Assembly (NCBI GenBank): GCA_019671005.1
Contig: CM033718.1
Span: 20,402,014-20,466,013 of the forward strand
Length of the DNA stretch: 64,000 nt
From: Hibiscus mutabilis
Lineage: Eukaryota; Streptophyta; Magnoliopsida; Malvales; Malvaceae
Reading direction: 5' to 3'
Part shown: positions 22,966-34,784 of the stretch, one piece after another
How positions within the stretch are numbered: the stretch's first letter is position 1
How the letters are laid out: each line of letters opens with the position of its first letter
The notes under the pieces: generated by a model
What the model saw: the letters and a program-made list of their open reading frames with translations, nothing else
Databases searched by the model: none
What the model was told of the DNA's origin: nothing
Program-made: the position numbers and the translations under genes

Positions 22966-23958
22966 TGTTTAGATATTTGATTTTGATATAACTTTAAAGA
23001 AAAATGTCTTTGGACTTAAACAAATTTGCAAAAATATTTTAAAAGTCTATTAACTTGAAAAATATGTTTGAAAGTTTTTCAAAGGGTTTTTGACATGTTT
23101 AAATGCTTTCAAAATAGTCAAAGTGTCAAAAACATGTTGTGAGTATCGATACCCTTTCCAAGTATCGATACATAGTTAGTTGTATATATACCCATTTTAC
23201 CCGTATTGATACGCCCCTTTGTTTCTCCAAAACTGAGTATCAATACGGCTTAGACCATACCGATACGGATGGGTTTGTAACGATACACATGTATCGTGTA
23301 CCGATAACTAGTGTAAAATTTCCCAACAACTCTTTCTATTTTAAGGCAAGTACCGATATCCGAAGCTTGTGTACCAATACACCCTGTACCAGACTACATT
23401 TAATGCTGGAATTAAAGTCCCAACAGCTCCAAATTAACCGTAACAGCTAGTAACAGCTACAAACTCCTTTGAGGGTTTAAAAGGCTCAATCAAGCAGCCA
23501 TGAAAGAACAAGAAACCAACTACCAACATTTAATGATAGAGAAATTTTTCTAGTGCTTTTTTTTTTAATTTTTTTTGTAGAACACACTTAATTGTTATAT
23601 TTGCTCAAGTGTTAGGTTTTGGTGAGTGCTTAAATTGCAAACACATTTGCCTAGTGATGTTTTTTATTGTTTGCTAATTTGTATTCTCTTTGTAAGAGAG
23701 TGTTTCAAGACTTTGGGGTATAAGTCTTGGTTGTAAGGGTTATCTCCTTGATCCCGAAAAAAGGAAAGACAAATTAGTGGATTTGTGGAAAATCTTGAGT
23801 GTGGATAGCTAAGGTAGTGGAGGTAGACTTGGTTTAGAAGTTGAACCACTATAAATCATCGTGTCTGATTTTTTTGTTACTTAGCCAATCATCCACCCAA
23901 ACAAAAATCCAATTCACCCCCTTTTGGCATTCGATTAATCGTTCGAGCCTCCCAACAA
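22966..23958 (+). mobile_element. Solo LTR of a Sirevirus-like copia element
   Basis: 993 bp starting TGTTTAGATATTTGATTTTGATATAAC and ending CCCAACA, flanked by ATTTA (22961-22965) and ATTCA (23959-23963), a 5-bp duplication with one mismatch. It is homologous to the LTR segments at 12153-14440. GTATCGATAC-type motifs cluster at 23145-23395, and a TATA-like TTTAAAAG follows at about 23477. No primer site or internal region follows, so it formed by LTR-LTR recombination. Confidence 0.75.
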
Positions 23959-23963
23959 TTCAC

Positions 23964-24261
23964 CTCTTCAATAGCGCAAAGAAACTCCAACTTAATTATA
24001 TCTCCCACCATGCCTCTGACAGCCCATATTTACCCCCAAAAGTTTGAGATGGATGTCAAAAATTATTTCGAATGAAAAACGACATAATACACCAGTCTCA
24101 CTCTCAAATCATGCCTCTTTTTGGCACTCCTTCGACTCAATACGTCAACTGTTATACCCACATACCTCTAGGACAACTAGAGATAACCCAAGGCCTCCAG
24201 GATTCTGCCCTTAGATTACCAATCCCTAATATTACTAATAAACATTATTGTTGTCCAATCA
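23964..24261 (+). other. Continuation of the plus-strand Tat-like element (3' region or LTR)
   Basis: No gene. It lies between two insertions into the same older element. The sequence at 38130-38380 is its continuation on the far side of the chromovirus, as shown by the target duplication. Confidence 0.45.
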
Positions 24262-24266
24262 ACCGA

Positions 24267-27200
24267 TGTAACCCCTTTGACCCGCTCTAGAAGCAAAATT
24301 GAACCGAGCGAGCTACATTGGGTTTGCCAAAACAAACCCGTAATGATTTAACTTGAATTGTGTCTATTTTCCTTTTATCTTATCTAGATTCAAAACTATG
24401 GTGTGCATACTAGCAGCGGGTGAATTATTAACACAATCGGGCGTTGAATCGACATCCAATTGCTCGTAATTGCAATTTTGGGACCAAATTGCAATTCTAA
24501 AAAATTATAGGAACTTATCCCATTTTAAAGTTACTAATCCTTAATTAATCAAGTTACATGCTTGTTGGTCAAATTTCAGCTCAAAACAATGATCCAAACT
24601 CATGTAATCGCATACATAACAATTAGGGACCAAAACGAGAGAATATTAAAACACCATACTTCACTTTAACTAACTTAACTAATGGCCGTAACAGTACACG
24701 GGCAAGCATTTCCAAAAACTCACATTTTAGTAGCTCAAACTCGTACCAAAACACTCCTTCGTGTACCGAAATGCCTAGCCCATATACTAATACCCGTATT
24801 AGAATAGTTTCTCGAGTACCGAATCAAACCCTCGAAAAACACTTACCTATTTCGGTATAGGGTCAGGTGTACCGAAATGCTTGGACCCAAAATATCCCAA
24901 TTAGCTAGTTTTTCACATTTCTATGGATTCAAACATGCTTCGAACATAAACTCAATTATTCTAAGCATCAATCCTTATTATATCATCACAGAAATATCAT
25001 CAAGACATAGCATCATGCTTCAAAAGGGAGTCTAGAGGCATGCATCCTAGAATCAAGCCATCCAATATCCAAAACATGAATCTAAAGCAATAAAAACCAT
25101 AAAAGGCCATTTACAAATCCACAACAACAATATAAACTTTCTTAATAGGGAGTTTAGCAAAAACCATCCCTAAACACATTGAACCCCATTGCCTTTATTA
25201 CTGTAAGTCTAGTTCATAACCATACATTCGAGTAGCCGAAGTCCTTAGATTTTTTTTCACTCACTCGATGCCTCCAACTCTATTTCTCTGCATTGATGGA
25301 CAAAGAGAACGTAAGCACAATAGGCTTAGTGAGGAGTGCTCAAACAACACACCATCAATGCATATTAAAACCATTTCTTTCAAAACACATTGAAATCATC
25401 ATTTCAATCATCTTATAAAACACCGTGTCTTGAAACCATGCACTTAACATTTCCAAAAACTAGCATATTAAACCATATGCTACATGTATCATGGATTAAC
25501 ATCAAATCCCATTTGTTAGCCCTCAATTTAAGCCTTCCCAAGCATAACAAACCATATGCAAAGCTTAAAGAGTAAACATGTATAAACTAACATTATACAT
25601 CAACATCCATCAACATGATACATTAACAATTATATTGGCTTTCAAGTGATCATAAACCAATTTTCACTTTTCAAAATATTACATTGGATACACGAATTCA
25701 ACAAGTGTCCTCTCAACACCTCATACAACCTCAACCAGAATTATGGTACAATCACAACCATGGTACAATCACAACTGGGCATAATCACATCCCAAATCAT
25801 CAGTTAGGTGTATAACCCACTAACGAGAGTTTTTAGTACCATATAACCCCTCAACCGTTAGGGTACTCATGGTGGAGTTTTCGGTACCTTACCACCCCTC
25901 AACACTCGAGGCGACTTTTTATAGTGCACTATCAATCCTATGGCCAACCAACTATATCTGATAACATTTTAAACCACATCACTTGCCAATATAATTCATT
26001 ATTAACCATATACCTCATTATTTTTATATGCATCAATTCAAAATCATTTACAAAGCAACTAACCATGCTTTAAAACAAATATTCCACATACTTACATGGA
26101 TCATTTACCAAATGCATCAATCATCATTATATGATCAAAAATAATATAAAACATACTTTAGATCGCGCTTAGACAGTAGTTACCATGTCATTCAAAACAA
26201 GTGCATAAAACCAATTTCATTAAAGCACAACTGAGGGAGAAATCACTTTATACTTACTTCCGAGTTTAAACCAGCATTTCAAGCTAAGTTTAAACTCCCA
26301 AAAATCACATTTAAACCATTTCAGCTGAAATCCACATTCTCACTCACCGACAACACAACGTCTCAATTGCCAACGTGAATCACTCCTCCAAAGCTTCCGT
26401 AAGGGTGCCACAGACTTCAGGATCAATCAACCCTGATTTAACCATACAAAAGCAGGGGACTCAGTGCATCAAAATGCATTCACAAACCCAGCAACAACAA
26501 TTCTCAACAACCTCTTCAAACTCTAGCCGAAACCTTCCAAAAATATCGAAATCAACATCAAACATCTTCAAAACTTAACCAGCCAAAACCTATATGTTTA
26601 ATCCATCAATTATCTTCAATTAACATCTAAAAACAACATAACATCATCCTTACACTTCCAGCATTCATTAAACACCCATAACTCGCCACAAACACAACAC
26701 TAGCAACTTAAAAAATTAGAGATTCACCTAGTTACGAGATTCCAATGTTAAATCCATCTTATTAACATTATAAAACATCAAAATCATGATTAAAATCAAT
26801 CAAGAATTCAGCAAAATAGATCCAATCCAAAAATTATATAATACCATCAATTAAACATTGATTAAACCAATTTTTCATAATTAAATCATCAAAACTCATT
26901 AGAAAACATGTATAAAGGATAAATAACTTGGGGATTTCAGTAAAGAACCATACATTAGAGGATAAGGATGAAGCTCACCTCTAATGTTGACTTTCCCCCT
27001 TAATTTGATTGATTACATGTGAAAACAAGATTAAAACAATAAAGTTTTGATAGAAACCAATAAAGAACTTATTTGAAAACAAAAGATTGATGAAATCAAG
27101 AAGTTACCTAAGGGTTGTGAAGAAGAAAAGAGTGTTTGGCTGAAAATAATTTGAGATAAAATCTTTTAGTGAAAATGTAGTAACGTAAAATTATTTTAGG

Positions 27201-27604
27201 AATTAATTATAAAATTAATTTTCCAAATCTATTTATTTTTTTCAAAACTTTTTTTAAAATAGCCAATTAAGGAGAAAAATATAATATTAGATTTTAGGCA
27301 AATAGCTCCTTAAAGATTCAAAGTTTTGATCATTTTACAAAACAATCACTAAAAACAGTTTTACATTCTTTTCGTTTTGGTCGCTAACCAAAATGTCAAC
27401 TTTCCAAATTTCATTTTCCAAAATTGACTTTACCAACAATATCCATATATTAAATAATGACTTTTAGATATTTTTTCCAAATATTTTCTCACTAAAAAAT
27501 ATTTAATCTGATTTAATCCCAAATCTGACTCGAATCTCTAATCTCAGCCCATCGGACCGTCTAATCAGCCTAAAAACCACTAGGTCCAAAATCGGGGTGT
27601 TACA
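24267..27604 (-). repeat. 3' LTR of the chromovirus
   Basis: On the minus strand it starts TGTAACACCCCGATTTTGG, the usual TGTAACACCCC start of this lineage, and ends GGGGTTACA. A cluster of GTACCGAAAT/TTTCGGTATA motifs lies at 24690-24880, shared with unrelated copia LTRs in this window. Confidence 0.9.
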
Positions 27605-27626
27605 ACTCTACCTCACTTAGGAAATT

Positions 27627-27860
27627 TCATCTCAGAATTTTACCTGAAGGAAATAGATGCTGAAACTGTTCTATCATGTCCACCTTACTCTTCCATGTGG
27701 CCTCCTTAACTCCACGGTATCTCAACAACACCTTTACAAGCTCAATCGTCTTGCCACAAAGAACCTTACTACTAGAATCAAGGATCTCAATAGGTTCCTC
27801 ATCAAAAGGCAAATCCGGTTGCAACTCAATGTCCTCTACCAGCATAACATGCAATGGATT
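27627..27860 (-). pseudogene. Integrase C-terminal chromodomain of the chromovirus
   Basis: The minus-strand open frame 27854-27627 gives 'EEPIEILDSSSKVLCGKTIE', then 'VLLRYRGVKEATWKSK' and 'MIEQFQHLF'. This is the chromodomain-like fold at the C-terminus of chromovirus integrases, thought to steer integration toward modified histones. The aromatic pattern is partly kept (W in 'EATWKSK'). It is cut off from the rest of the polyprotein by stops. Confidence 0.75.
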
Positions 27861-29060
27861 CGACCGATACCTCTACAACATCGACTCATGAAACACATCA
27901 TGAGTCTTCTCCAACTCAAGAGATAACCTCAAACAATAAGCAACAGGACATACACACTCCACCACCTCATATGGTCCAATAAACCTCAAACTAAGCTTAC
28001 CCTTACGTCCGAACCGCATCACCTTCTTCTAAGATAAAACTTTCAAGAACACGCGATCACCAACCGTGTACTCAATCTCCCTACGCTTCAAATCAGCATA
28101 AGATTTCTAATGATCCGAAGCCAGCTTCAAGTGATCACAAATAAGCTTTACTTTCTCATTCGTGTCTTTCAACACATCCGGTAAGGAAACATGCTTTTCA
28201 CCAACCTTGGTCTAACACAAAGGCGTACGACACTTCCTACCATACAAGGCTTCATACGGTGTCATTCGTTCACCAGCACGGTAACTATTGTTATTATAAG
28301 TGAACTCCACCAAAGGAAACTGTTTCTCCCAGGTTCCTTGGAACTCAATGATACAACATCACAACATATCCTCCAAACCTTGGATCACACGTTCGGACTG
28401 ACCATCTATCTTAGGATGATATGAAGTACTGAAAGTCAACCGTGTACTCAAAGCTCGATGCAAACACTCCCAAAACCCCACTGTAAACCATGGATCTCTA
28501 TCCGATACAATAGACTTAGGCATCCCGTGCAACGTACAATCTCAGCAATATACAACTCCACCAACTTATCCAAGGTATACGTGATATGCACATACACAAA
28601 ATGTGCACACTTCATAAATCGATCAAAAATTACCCAAATAGAATCCTTTTTAGTGGGTGCCAACAGCAACCCAAACATAAAATCCATGGTGATTCTACCC
28701 CACTTCCATTCCGGTATCCTCAAAGGTTGCAACAACCTGAAGGGAAACTGATGCTCAACCTTGACACGCTGACACCCTACGCATCTAACAACAAAATCAG
28801 CCACATCTCACTTTAAACCAACCCAATAGTACTCTTCCCTCAACCCTCGATACACCTTAGTACAACCGGGATGCATAGCAACAAGGACTAGCATGTGCCT
28901 CAGTTAGAATGGTACGCCTCAACTCATCGTCACTATCTGATCTTTGAAACACAACACTCTATCATCATTAAAGTGAAAATTCGTCAGATTTTCATCCATG
29001 ATATATTTAACATGCGACACCAATGCACCATCATAAAGTTGCTTGTCCTTAATCAATTGT
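27861..29060 (-). pseudogene. Chromovirus integrase remnant
   Basis: The best stretch, 28804-28448, contains 'CVGCQRVKVEHQ' (second half of the HHCC zinc site), 'WKWGRITMDFMFGL' (first catalytic Asp) and 'FDRFMKCAHF'. The second Asp and the Glu lie in broken frames. Premature stops and frameshifts prevent a functional enzyme. Confidence 0.75.
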
Positions 29061-29073
29061 GACAAAGATGGTT

Positions 29074-29440
29074 TTACTTGCACTCAGCCAACAAGCCTCC
29101 ATCTCGCGTCACAGCTAGCTGCGCAAACATCACCCTCAACTCCACCACTACCTTCCTACTCAAAGCATCAGCAACAACATTAGCCTTTCCCAGATTATAC
29201 ATAATTGTCAAATCATAATCATTAAACAACCCCAACCATCTATATTGCCTAAGATTCAAATCCTTTTGAGTCATCAAATACTTCAAACTCTTATGATCCT
29301 TAAACACCACACACTTCTCACCATAGAGATAATGCCTCCAAATCATCAACGCAAACACAACCACGGTGAACTCAAAATCATGGTACAATAATTGCGCTCG
29401 TGCACCTTTAGCTGTCTAGATGCATAAGCCACAACCTTGC
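29074..29440 (-). pseudogene. Chromovirus RNase H remnant
   Basis: The open frame 29388-29074 reads '[20 protein letters not shown]', '[18 protein letters not shown]' and '[13 protein letters not shown]', the standard gypsy RNase H core to its end. Just upstream '[16 protein letters not shown]' is in another frame. The N-terminal part is replaced by unrelated sequence. Confidence 0.8.
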
Positions 29441-29955
29441 TTACAACGCAATAATCTTAGAAGATTTCCCAACAAACCTTGATATTAATTCACTGGATCT
29501 AGAAAACCAATGTAACTCTAACACTAAATTGGTTGCTTCAAAACTAGCACAATTCACACTTCCAAAAACCAACCTTTAACACCTCCTACAAACCTTGAGA
29601 ACTCCAAAGAATCGCATTACTAAATCTACTTACATAAGCTACCTTACTTACACCATCACTCCATTGGCTTCCGAACAGTCATCCGTAAGTGTGAACATAT
29701 GTATGCATGATTACTTATATGTCATCATAGATGTCTATGTGTATGTATACAAACCTTTAATGCCATGCCCAAATATATGCATGTATTGACATATTTATAT
29801 ATATACATATAAGTGTTTTTGCATTATGCATGTTTAATGTTCACACTTACTAATAACGTTTTCAAAACCAATATACTTTTCAACATACCCCAATCTCAAA
29901 CTTTCCCAAATAAAGAGCAAACATTCGCTCCTCCACAAAAGCCTACTAAACCATT
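29441..29955. other. Foreign ~515-bp filler replacing RT/RNase H sequence
   Basis: Homology to pol stops at about 29440 and resumes at about 29956 without the expected RT C-terminal blocks, so pol sequence was lost and this was gained. It holds a 13-bp perfect inverted repeat (GTAAGTGTGAACA at 29685 and its complement near 29839) bounding about 170 bp of alternating ATGCAT-rich sequence. Possibly a small MITE within repair filler; no target duplication was seen. Confidence 0.4.
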
Positions 29956-30083
29956 CAAACCTGTCGTTCAATATCCTTCTTGGTACCTTTGTACACGAGA
30001 ATACCATCTATAAACACAACAACAAACTAGTCCAAAAACTCATAGAATACCCAATTCATCATATCCCTGCACGCAGCTGGTGC
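29956..30083 (-). pseudogene. Chromovirus RT catalytic block, downstream piece
   Basis: The minus strand reads 'FVVVFIDGILVY' where the RT active site normally has two adjacent aspartates; the second is Gly here. It is separated from the upstream RT part (32604 onward) by the nested TR-GAG-like element. Confidence 0.75.
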
Positions 30084-30088
30084 ATTGG

Positions 30089-30902
30089 TGATAGGGAATC
30101 GCGAAAGCTTGGATCAAATATCCCTTTAATAAATATCTAGAAAAAAAGCAAGAGTTAAAATTTAATTTTCCCAAACGACTCAATAAAAAAGGCATGAAAT
30201 TAAAGGAACGCTTAAAAAACTTATATATATAAAAGAACAATGAAAGTAAATAGGATATGACAACACCCCTTCTAAGATCTTGTCTTAGACAAACGTGCGT
30301 TTGAAATTGGTAACGCCTAACCCTTTAAGGATTCTGCCCTTAGCAACCTAGACGATGGAGAAGAAAGCCAAATACTCGCTGCTGCGCAATTGGACACTCA
30401 CACTCCGAAGCAAGAACAAGATAAAAATCTTGAACAGAAAAAAAGAACTCACAAGAGAACTTTAAAAGAAATAACTGTATTGATCTCTGAATTGACTGAA
30501 TTGTACAAAGTGAATGAGCCTATTTATAGGCTAGTAAAACCCTAATTACAAAGGGAAAAAAGTTTAATTTAATCTAAAATACTAAATAGATAAATAATAA
30601 AATAGAATATTATCCTAAAAAATGTGAATATTATATCAATTAAAATAGATAATATTATCATAATTAAAAGAGATAATAAAATTATCCTAGTTAAAAAGCA
30701 AGACTAATTTCAAGTAACTAAATAAAATTATCCTAATTAGAAAGATAAAATAAAATTCAAATAACTGTAGAAAATTATCATAATTAGAAACGCCTGGATC
30801 CCATCTGAATAGTCGTCGCAAGTCAACTGATGTTCTAGCCTTCAAAAACGACTTCAATTTCTTTCAAAAATGATTAATTTTACCCCTCTTATTCTCGTAT
30901 CA
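30089..30902 (-). repeat. 3' LTR of the TR-GAG-like element
   Basis: 814 bp. The minus-strand TATA box CCTATAAATAGG lies at about 30519-30530. It carries about 140 bp near its plus-strand start and about 60 bp near its end that the other LTR lacks. Confidence 0.85.
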
Positions 30903-31189
30903 TTCTCCCACTCCTCAAAAAGATTCATTCTTAAATCTAAATTTTAAAAATGAGAACAGTCATCAATAACCATTGGAAATGAATCCTTGTCATAGGTGAA
31001 GTGATTCAATTGAGCTCATTGTAATGAACCGACAAATTCAATTTCTTTCTCTTCAGGTTGTTCAATATCACTTTAATCTTTCAATTCAATAGGCTTTGGA
31101 TGATCCACTTGATTAGGCTTGCTAGATTTGTCATCGGAAGAAGTAGGGTTGCGATGAAAAGATACAGAACATGTGTTTCTCCAAGAATT

Positions 31190-31672
31190 TTGCAATTGTC
31201 GTTCTGCTTGCAAGGCTTGAAAATATATGGCATGTGGGTCAAAAGAATCATTTTGTTAAACCATTTCACGAATCTCATCATTCAAGTTACGAAAGAAACG
31301 ATACATAGTATCAGTTTCATCTTCATGAATTCGGGCTACTGATTTGAACAATTGCACCATCATGTAGTATTCATTGACTGTCGTGCTACCCTAAGTGAGT
31401 GTGAAGTGTTTGAATCGATAATATTTGATAGATAAAAAGAAATTTCTCATGATGCCTGCCAACTCACATCAAGATCGTATGTGTTTACGTTTCCACTCTA
31501 AATTAAGATGCATCCACCAATGAAGGGCAAAATTAGTAAATGAGCTGGTACAGAGTCGTACTTTATCTTCTATCTAATAACTGTCGAAAAAGAACTCATC
31601 AACCATTATCTCCCATTGTACGTATTCGTCAAGATTAGTGGAACCACTAAATGGTGGGATGATTACTTCCAT
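31190..31672 (-). pseudogene. Gag remnant of the TR-GAG-like element
   Basis: From the ATG at 31672 the minus strand gives a gypsy-type gag capsid region: 'IPPFSGSTNLDEYVQWE', then 'TNFALHWWMHL', 'STTVNEYYMMVQLF' and 'MYRFFRNLNDEIREMV'. Two adjacent stops near 31575 and several later ones break it. No zinc knuckle and no protease follow. The capsid type is gypsy, although the LTRs are short. Confidence 0.7.
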
Positions 31673-31976
31673 TGATATTCTTGAGAAGCACAAAAAAAGA
31701 ACAATTTGTCTACTACTCATCGTTGCTCACTCATAAATTCTAAAAAATATAAACCTTTTAGTGTGCTAACACAAGAAGAGAAAATGTGTTAGTAAGTGTA
31801 ATACAATAAAAATATACGGTAAAGAAATCTTAGACCTAGAGTCAAAGAATAAGCTGTAAAACAGAAGAAAAAAAATTAGAAAACTTAGACTCCACCTTGT
31901 TTGGGAAAAGGAGTTTGATTTGTTCTTAATTTAGAAAACACCTAAAAACCAAGAACACCTGGAAACTGATACCAAA

Positions 31977-32598
31977 TGATAGGGAATCGCGGAAGCTTGG
32001 GTTGAATATCCCTTTAATAAAGATAACACCCTATTTTAAGATCATGTTTTAGACAAACGTGCGTATGAAATTGGTAACGCCTAACCCTCTAAGGATCCTG
32101 CCCTTAGCAACCTAGACGATGGAGAAGAACACCAAATACTCGATGCTGCGCAATTGGACACTCACACTCCGAAGCAAGAACAAGATAAAAATCTTGAACA
32201 GAAAAAAAGAACTCACAAGAGAAATTTAAAAGAAATAATTGTATTGATCTCTAAATTGAATGAATTGTACAAAGTGAATGGGCCTATTTATAGTCTAGTG
32301 AAACCCTAATTACAAAGGGAAAAGAGTTTAATTTAATCTAAAATACTAAATAGATAAATAATAAAATAGAATATTATCCTAAAAAATATGTGAATATTAT
32401 CTCAATTAAAATAGATAATATTATCCTAATTAAAAGAGATAATAAAATTATCATAATTAAAAAAATAAGACTAATTTCAAATAACTAAATAAAATTATCC
32501 TAATTAAAAAGATAAAATAAAATGATGTTCCAGCCTTCAAAAATGACTTTAATTTCTTTTAAAAAATGATTAATTTTACCCCTCTTATTCTTGTATCA
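31977..32598 (-). repeat. 5' LTR of the TR-GAG-like element
   Basis: 622 bp, matching 30089-30902 apart from two deletions. In the aligned parts only a few percent of bases differ, so it is younger than its chromovirus host. Confidence 0.85.
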
Positions 32599-32603
32599 AT
32601 TGG

Positions 32604-33000
32604 TCAAACCAAACGACATCACCAAGAGCTCATAATGCTCGTACCTCGTACGGAAAACAGTCTTAGGCACATCCACATCCTTTACCTTCAATTGATAATA
32701 CCTAGACCTCAAATCAATTTTAGAAAACATTGTTGCACCTCTAAACTGATCGAATAAATCATCATTCTATGGAAAAGAATACTTATTCTCAATCGTCAAC
32801 TTGTTTAGTTGCCGATAATCAATGCACATCCACATCGTGACATCATTGTTTTTCACAAACAACATCGGTGCACCCCACAGCGAAACACTAGGCTTAATAA
32901 ACCCTCGATCAAGCAACTCTTAAAGTTACGTCTTTAACTCCTTCAACTCATTTGGAGTCATATGATAGGGAGCAATAGACAATAGAGTTGTATTTGTATA
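32604..33000 (-). pseudogene. Chromovirus RT, upstream piece
   Basis: Minus-strand frames contain 'CIDYRQLN'-type, 'KIDLRS(R)YYQL' and '[12 protein letters not shown]' blocks of gypsy reverse transcriptase, ending exactly at the TR-GAG insertion. Stops are present. Confidence 0.75.
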
Positions 33001-33092
33001 CAACTCAATGCCAAACTTAACCTCTCTATTCGGCGACAAACGGGCAACTCCTTCAGAAAAACACTCGAAAACTCACATACCATGCGTATGTC

Positions 33093-33500
33093 CTAAAAAC
33101 GCACCTCATTTGATCTCGAATCCATAACATAGGCTAAAAATGCATGACACCCCGAATCCAACAAACGACTCGCTTCTAGAGCTGAAACAACATTAGACAA
33201 GAACTTAGCATTCTCACCCACGATTACCTCCTCATAATCATCAGCAAGTTTCAAAGAAACTCTCTTGGTTTCAAAATCAACCGCAGCTTTATGCTCAGGC
33301 AACCAATCCATACCCAGGATTACATCAAAACTATAAAACGAAAACTCTATTAAATCAACCTTAAACACATAACCTTAGACCATCAAAGGACATCTCCTAT
33401 ACAAATTTCTCACAATAACCGTCTCCCTGAAAGAATTAGTTACTTACATACCCACATCTAACACTTCTGATATAATTTCTCGATCTATACTCCAACAAAA
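33093..33500 (-). pseudogene. Chromovirus aspartic protease remnant
   Basis: 33368-33093 is open and holds the C-terminal protease signature 'DVILGMDWL' followed by 'RVSLKLADDYEEVIVGENAK'. The catalytic Asp-Thr/Ser-Gly region upstream (33400-33500) is frame-broken. The enzyme would normally cut the gag-pol polyprotein. Confidence 0.75.
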
Positions 33501-33539
33501 ATTAGCAATAATAGGTGCAGGAGCCTGTCCCTCACGAGC

Positions 33540-34330
33540 CAAACGTGGACAATCTCGCCTCATATGATCTCATGATATACATACCCAAAAAGTATTAAGT
33601 GCTGCTCTAACCTGGGTACCTTGACCTTATAGTCCTCGTCCAGCATTACCTCCACCTCGTCTCGAATCAGAGCGATACCTCTTATCATGATGCTTCTTAA
33701 ACTAACCACCACCGAAGCTAGAATCCGCAACTCTTTTACCCAAGCCAAAACATCCCGCACGAACTAATAAACCCAGATTCTGCTCAATGTCCTTCGCCCC
33801 TATAACCAACACATTAAAATCGGTATAGTCAGAAGCCAACATGTACGTCTTAACATCCTATACCAATCTGTAACAAAATCAAACATAGCGATGCCTCTCA
33901 ACCGGTACCGGTTTGGGAGTATATTAGCTCAACCGTACAAACTGTACCTCATACTCAGCCACAGTCATACCATCATGAACCAAATCCATAAACTCGCATT
34001 TCTTCCTATCTAAGTATCTAACTCTCAGATATTTCCTTTTAAATGCAGTTTGAAAGAACTCCCAGGTCACATCACTGAGTTTCATGCTCACGGTTACAGT
34101 TGTCCACCAACTATACACATCTCCTTGCAACAGGGATACGACACATCCTAACTTACGAGTACCATTACACCCTATTTGTACCAGTGTCCAATAAGTACTG
34201 GCCATCCACTGCCCGGATATCTCAGGTGTCAACACTCGAAACTCAACTCCTCTCAAACTACACAAACGTTCCAACGACAACCCCGTTAACCCAACAACTG
34301 GTGCAGACACATACACTCTAGCAACAATAG
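33540..34330 (-). pseudogene. Chromovirus gag remnant
   Basis: The open stretch 34316-33924 (130 codons) is retrotransposon gag: 'GDVYSWWTTV', 'WEFFQTAFKRKYLRVRYLDRK' and 'GMTVAEYEVQF'. The zinc-knuckle region at 33540-33800 is degraded, with Cys-rich traces only. Stops separate the parts. Confidence 0.78.
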
Positions 34331-34784
34331 TTCAAAAGGATCCAACCATTGCCTATATCAAAGGCGCCATATCACCCAACACTGGCTCAGCTAGCACAGG
34401 TGGTACTTGTTCTAGGGTGGCAAAGCCCTAGGAGATATGACATTCTCCTCAACACCTTGCCCAATGGCAACAACATTCGTGCTAGCCCTCAATTCTCTCA
34501 TCGGTCATAACATAACACTATTTCTAAGGCATGATAATTACACCAAAACAAAAATAGTCAAGGTAGCTTCAAGCGAGGATCCAAGACTTCAATTTCAAAT
34601 CAAAACACTTCAGAAAGTAGTAATAAGACAATCTGTCCCCCAAATATCCCCAGCATAACATATGTCATCCAATAGACATATAAACAATCAACATCATTGT
34701 GCATAGCAAACAACAGTAATCAACCAACAACAACAATCATAACCTCATCCCATTTATCGCAAACCTGGCTCTGATACCACCAAA

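Larger units (their letters stand above)
30089..32598 (-). mobile_element. TR-GAG-like non-autonomous LTR retrotransposon (nested)
   Basis: 2510 bp, TG...CA ends (TGATAGGGAATC ... CTTGTATCA as read on plus), flanked by a perfect 5-bp duplication ATTGG (30084-30088 and 32599-32603) inside the chromovirus RT. LTRs are 30089-30902 and 31977-32598. The minus-strand PBS TGGTATCAGTTTCC (31961-31974) and PPT GGAGTGGGAGAA (from 30903) give the orientation. The 1074-bp interior has only a gag-like region and no pol, which matches the described TR-GAG class (short LTR elements carrying gag alone). Confidence 0.88.

Noticed and set aside
23139..23450. 103-codon ORF in the solo Sirevirus LTR
   Set aside because: Open because of repeated GTATCGATAC words; it lies inside a bounded LTR.
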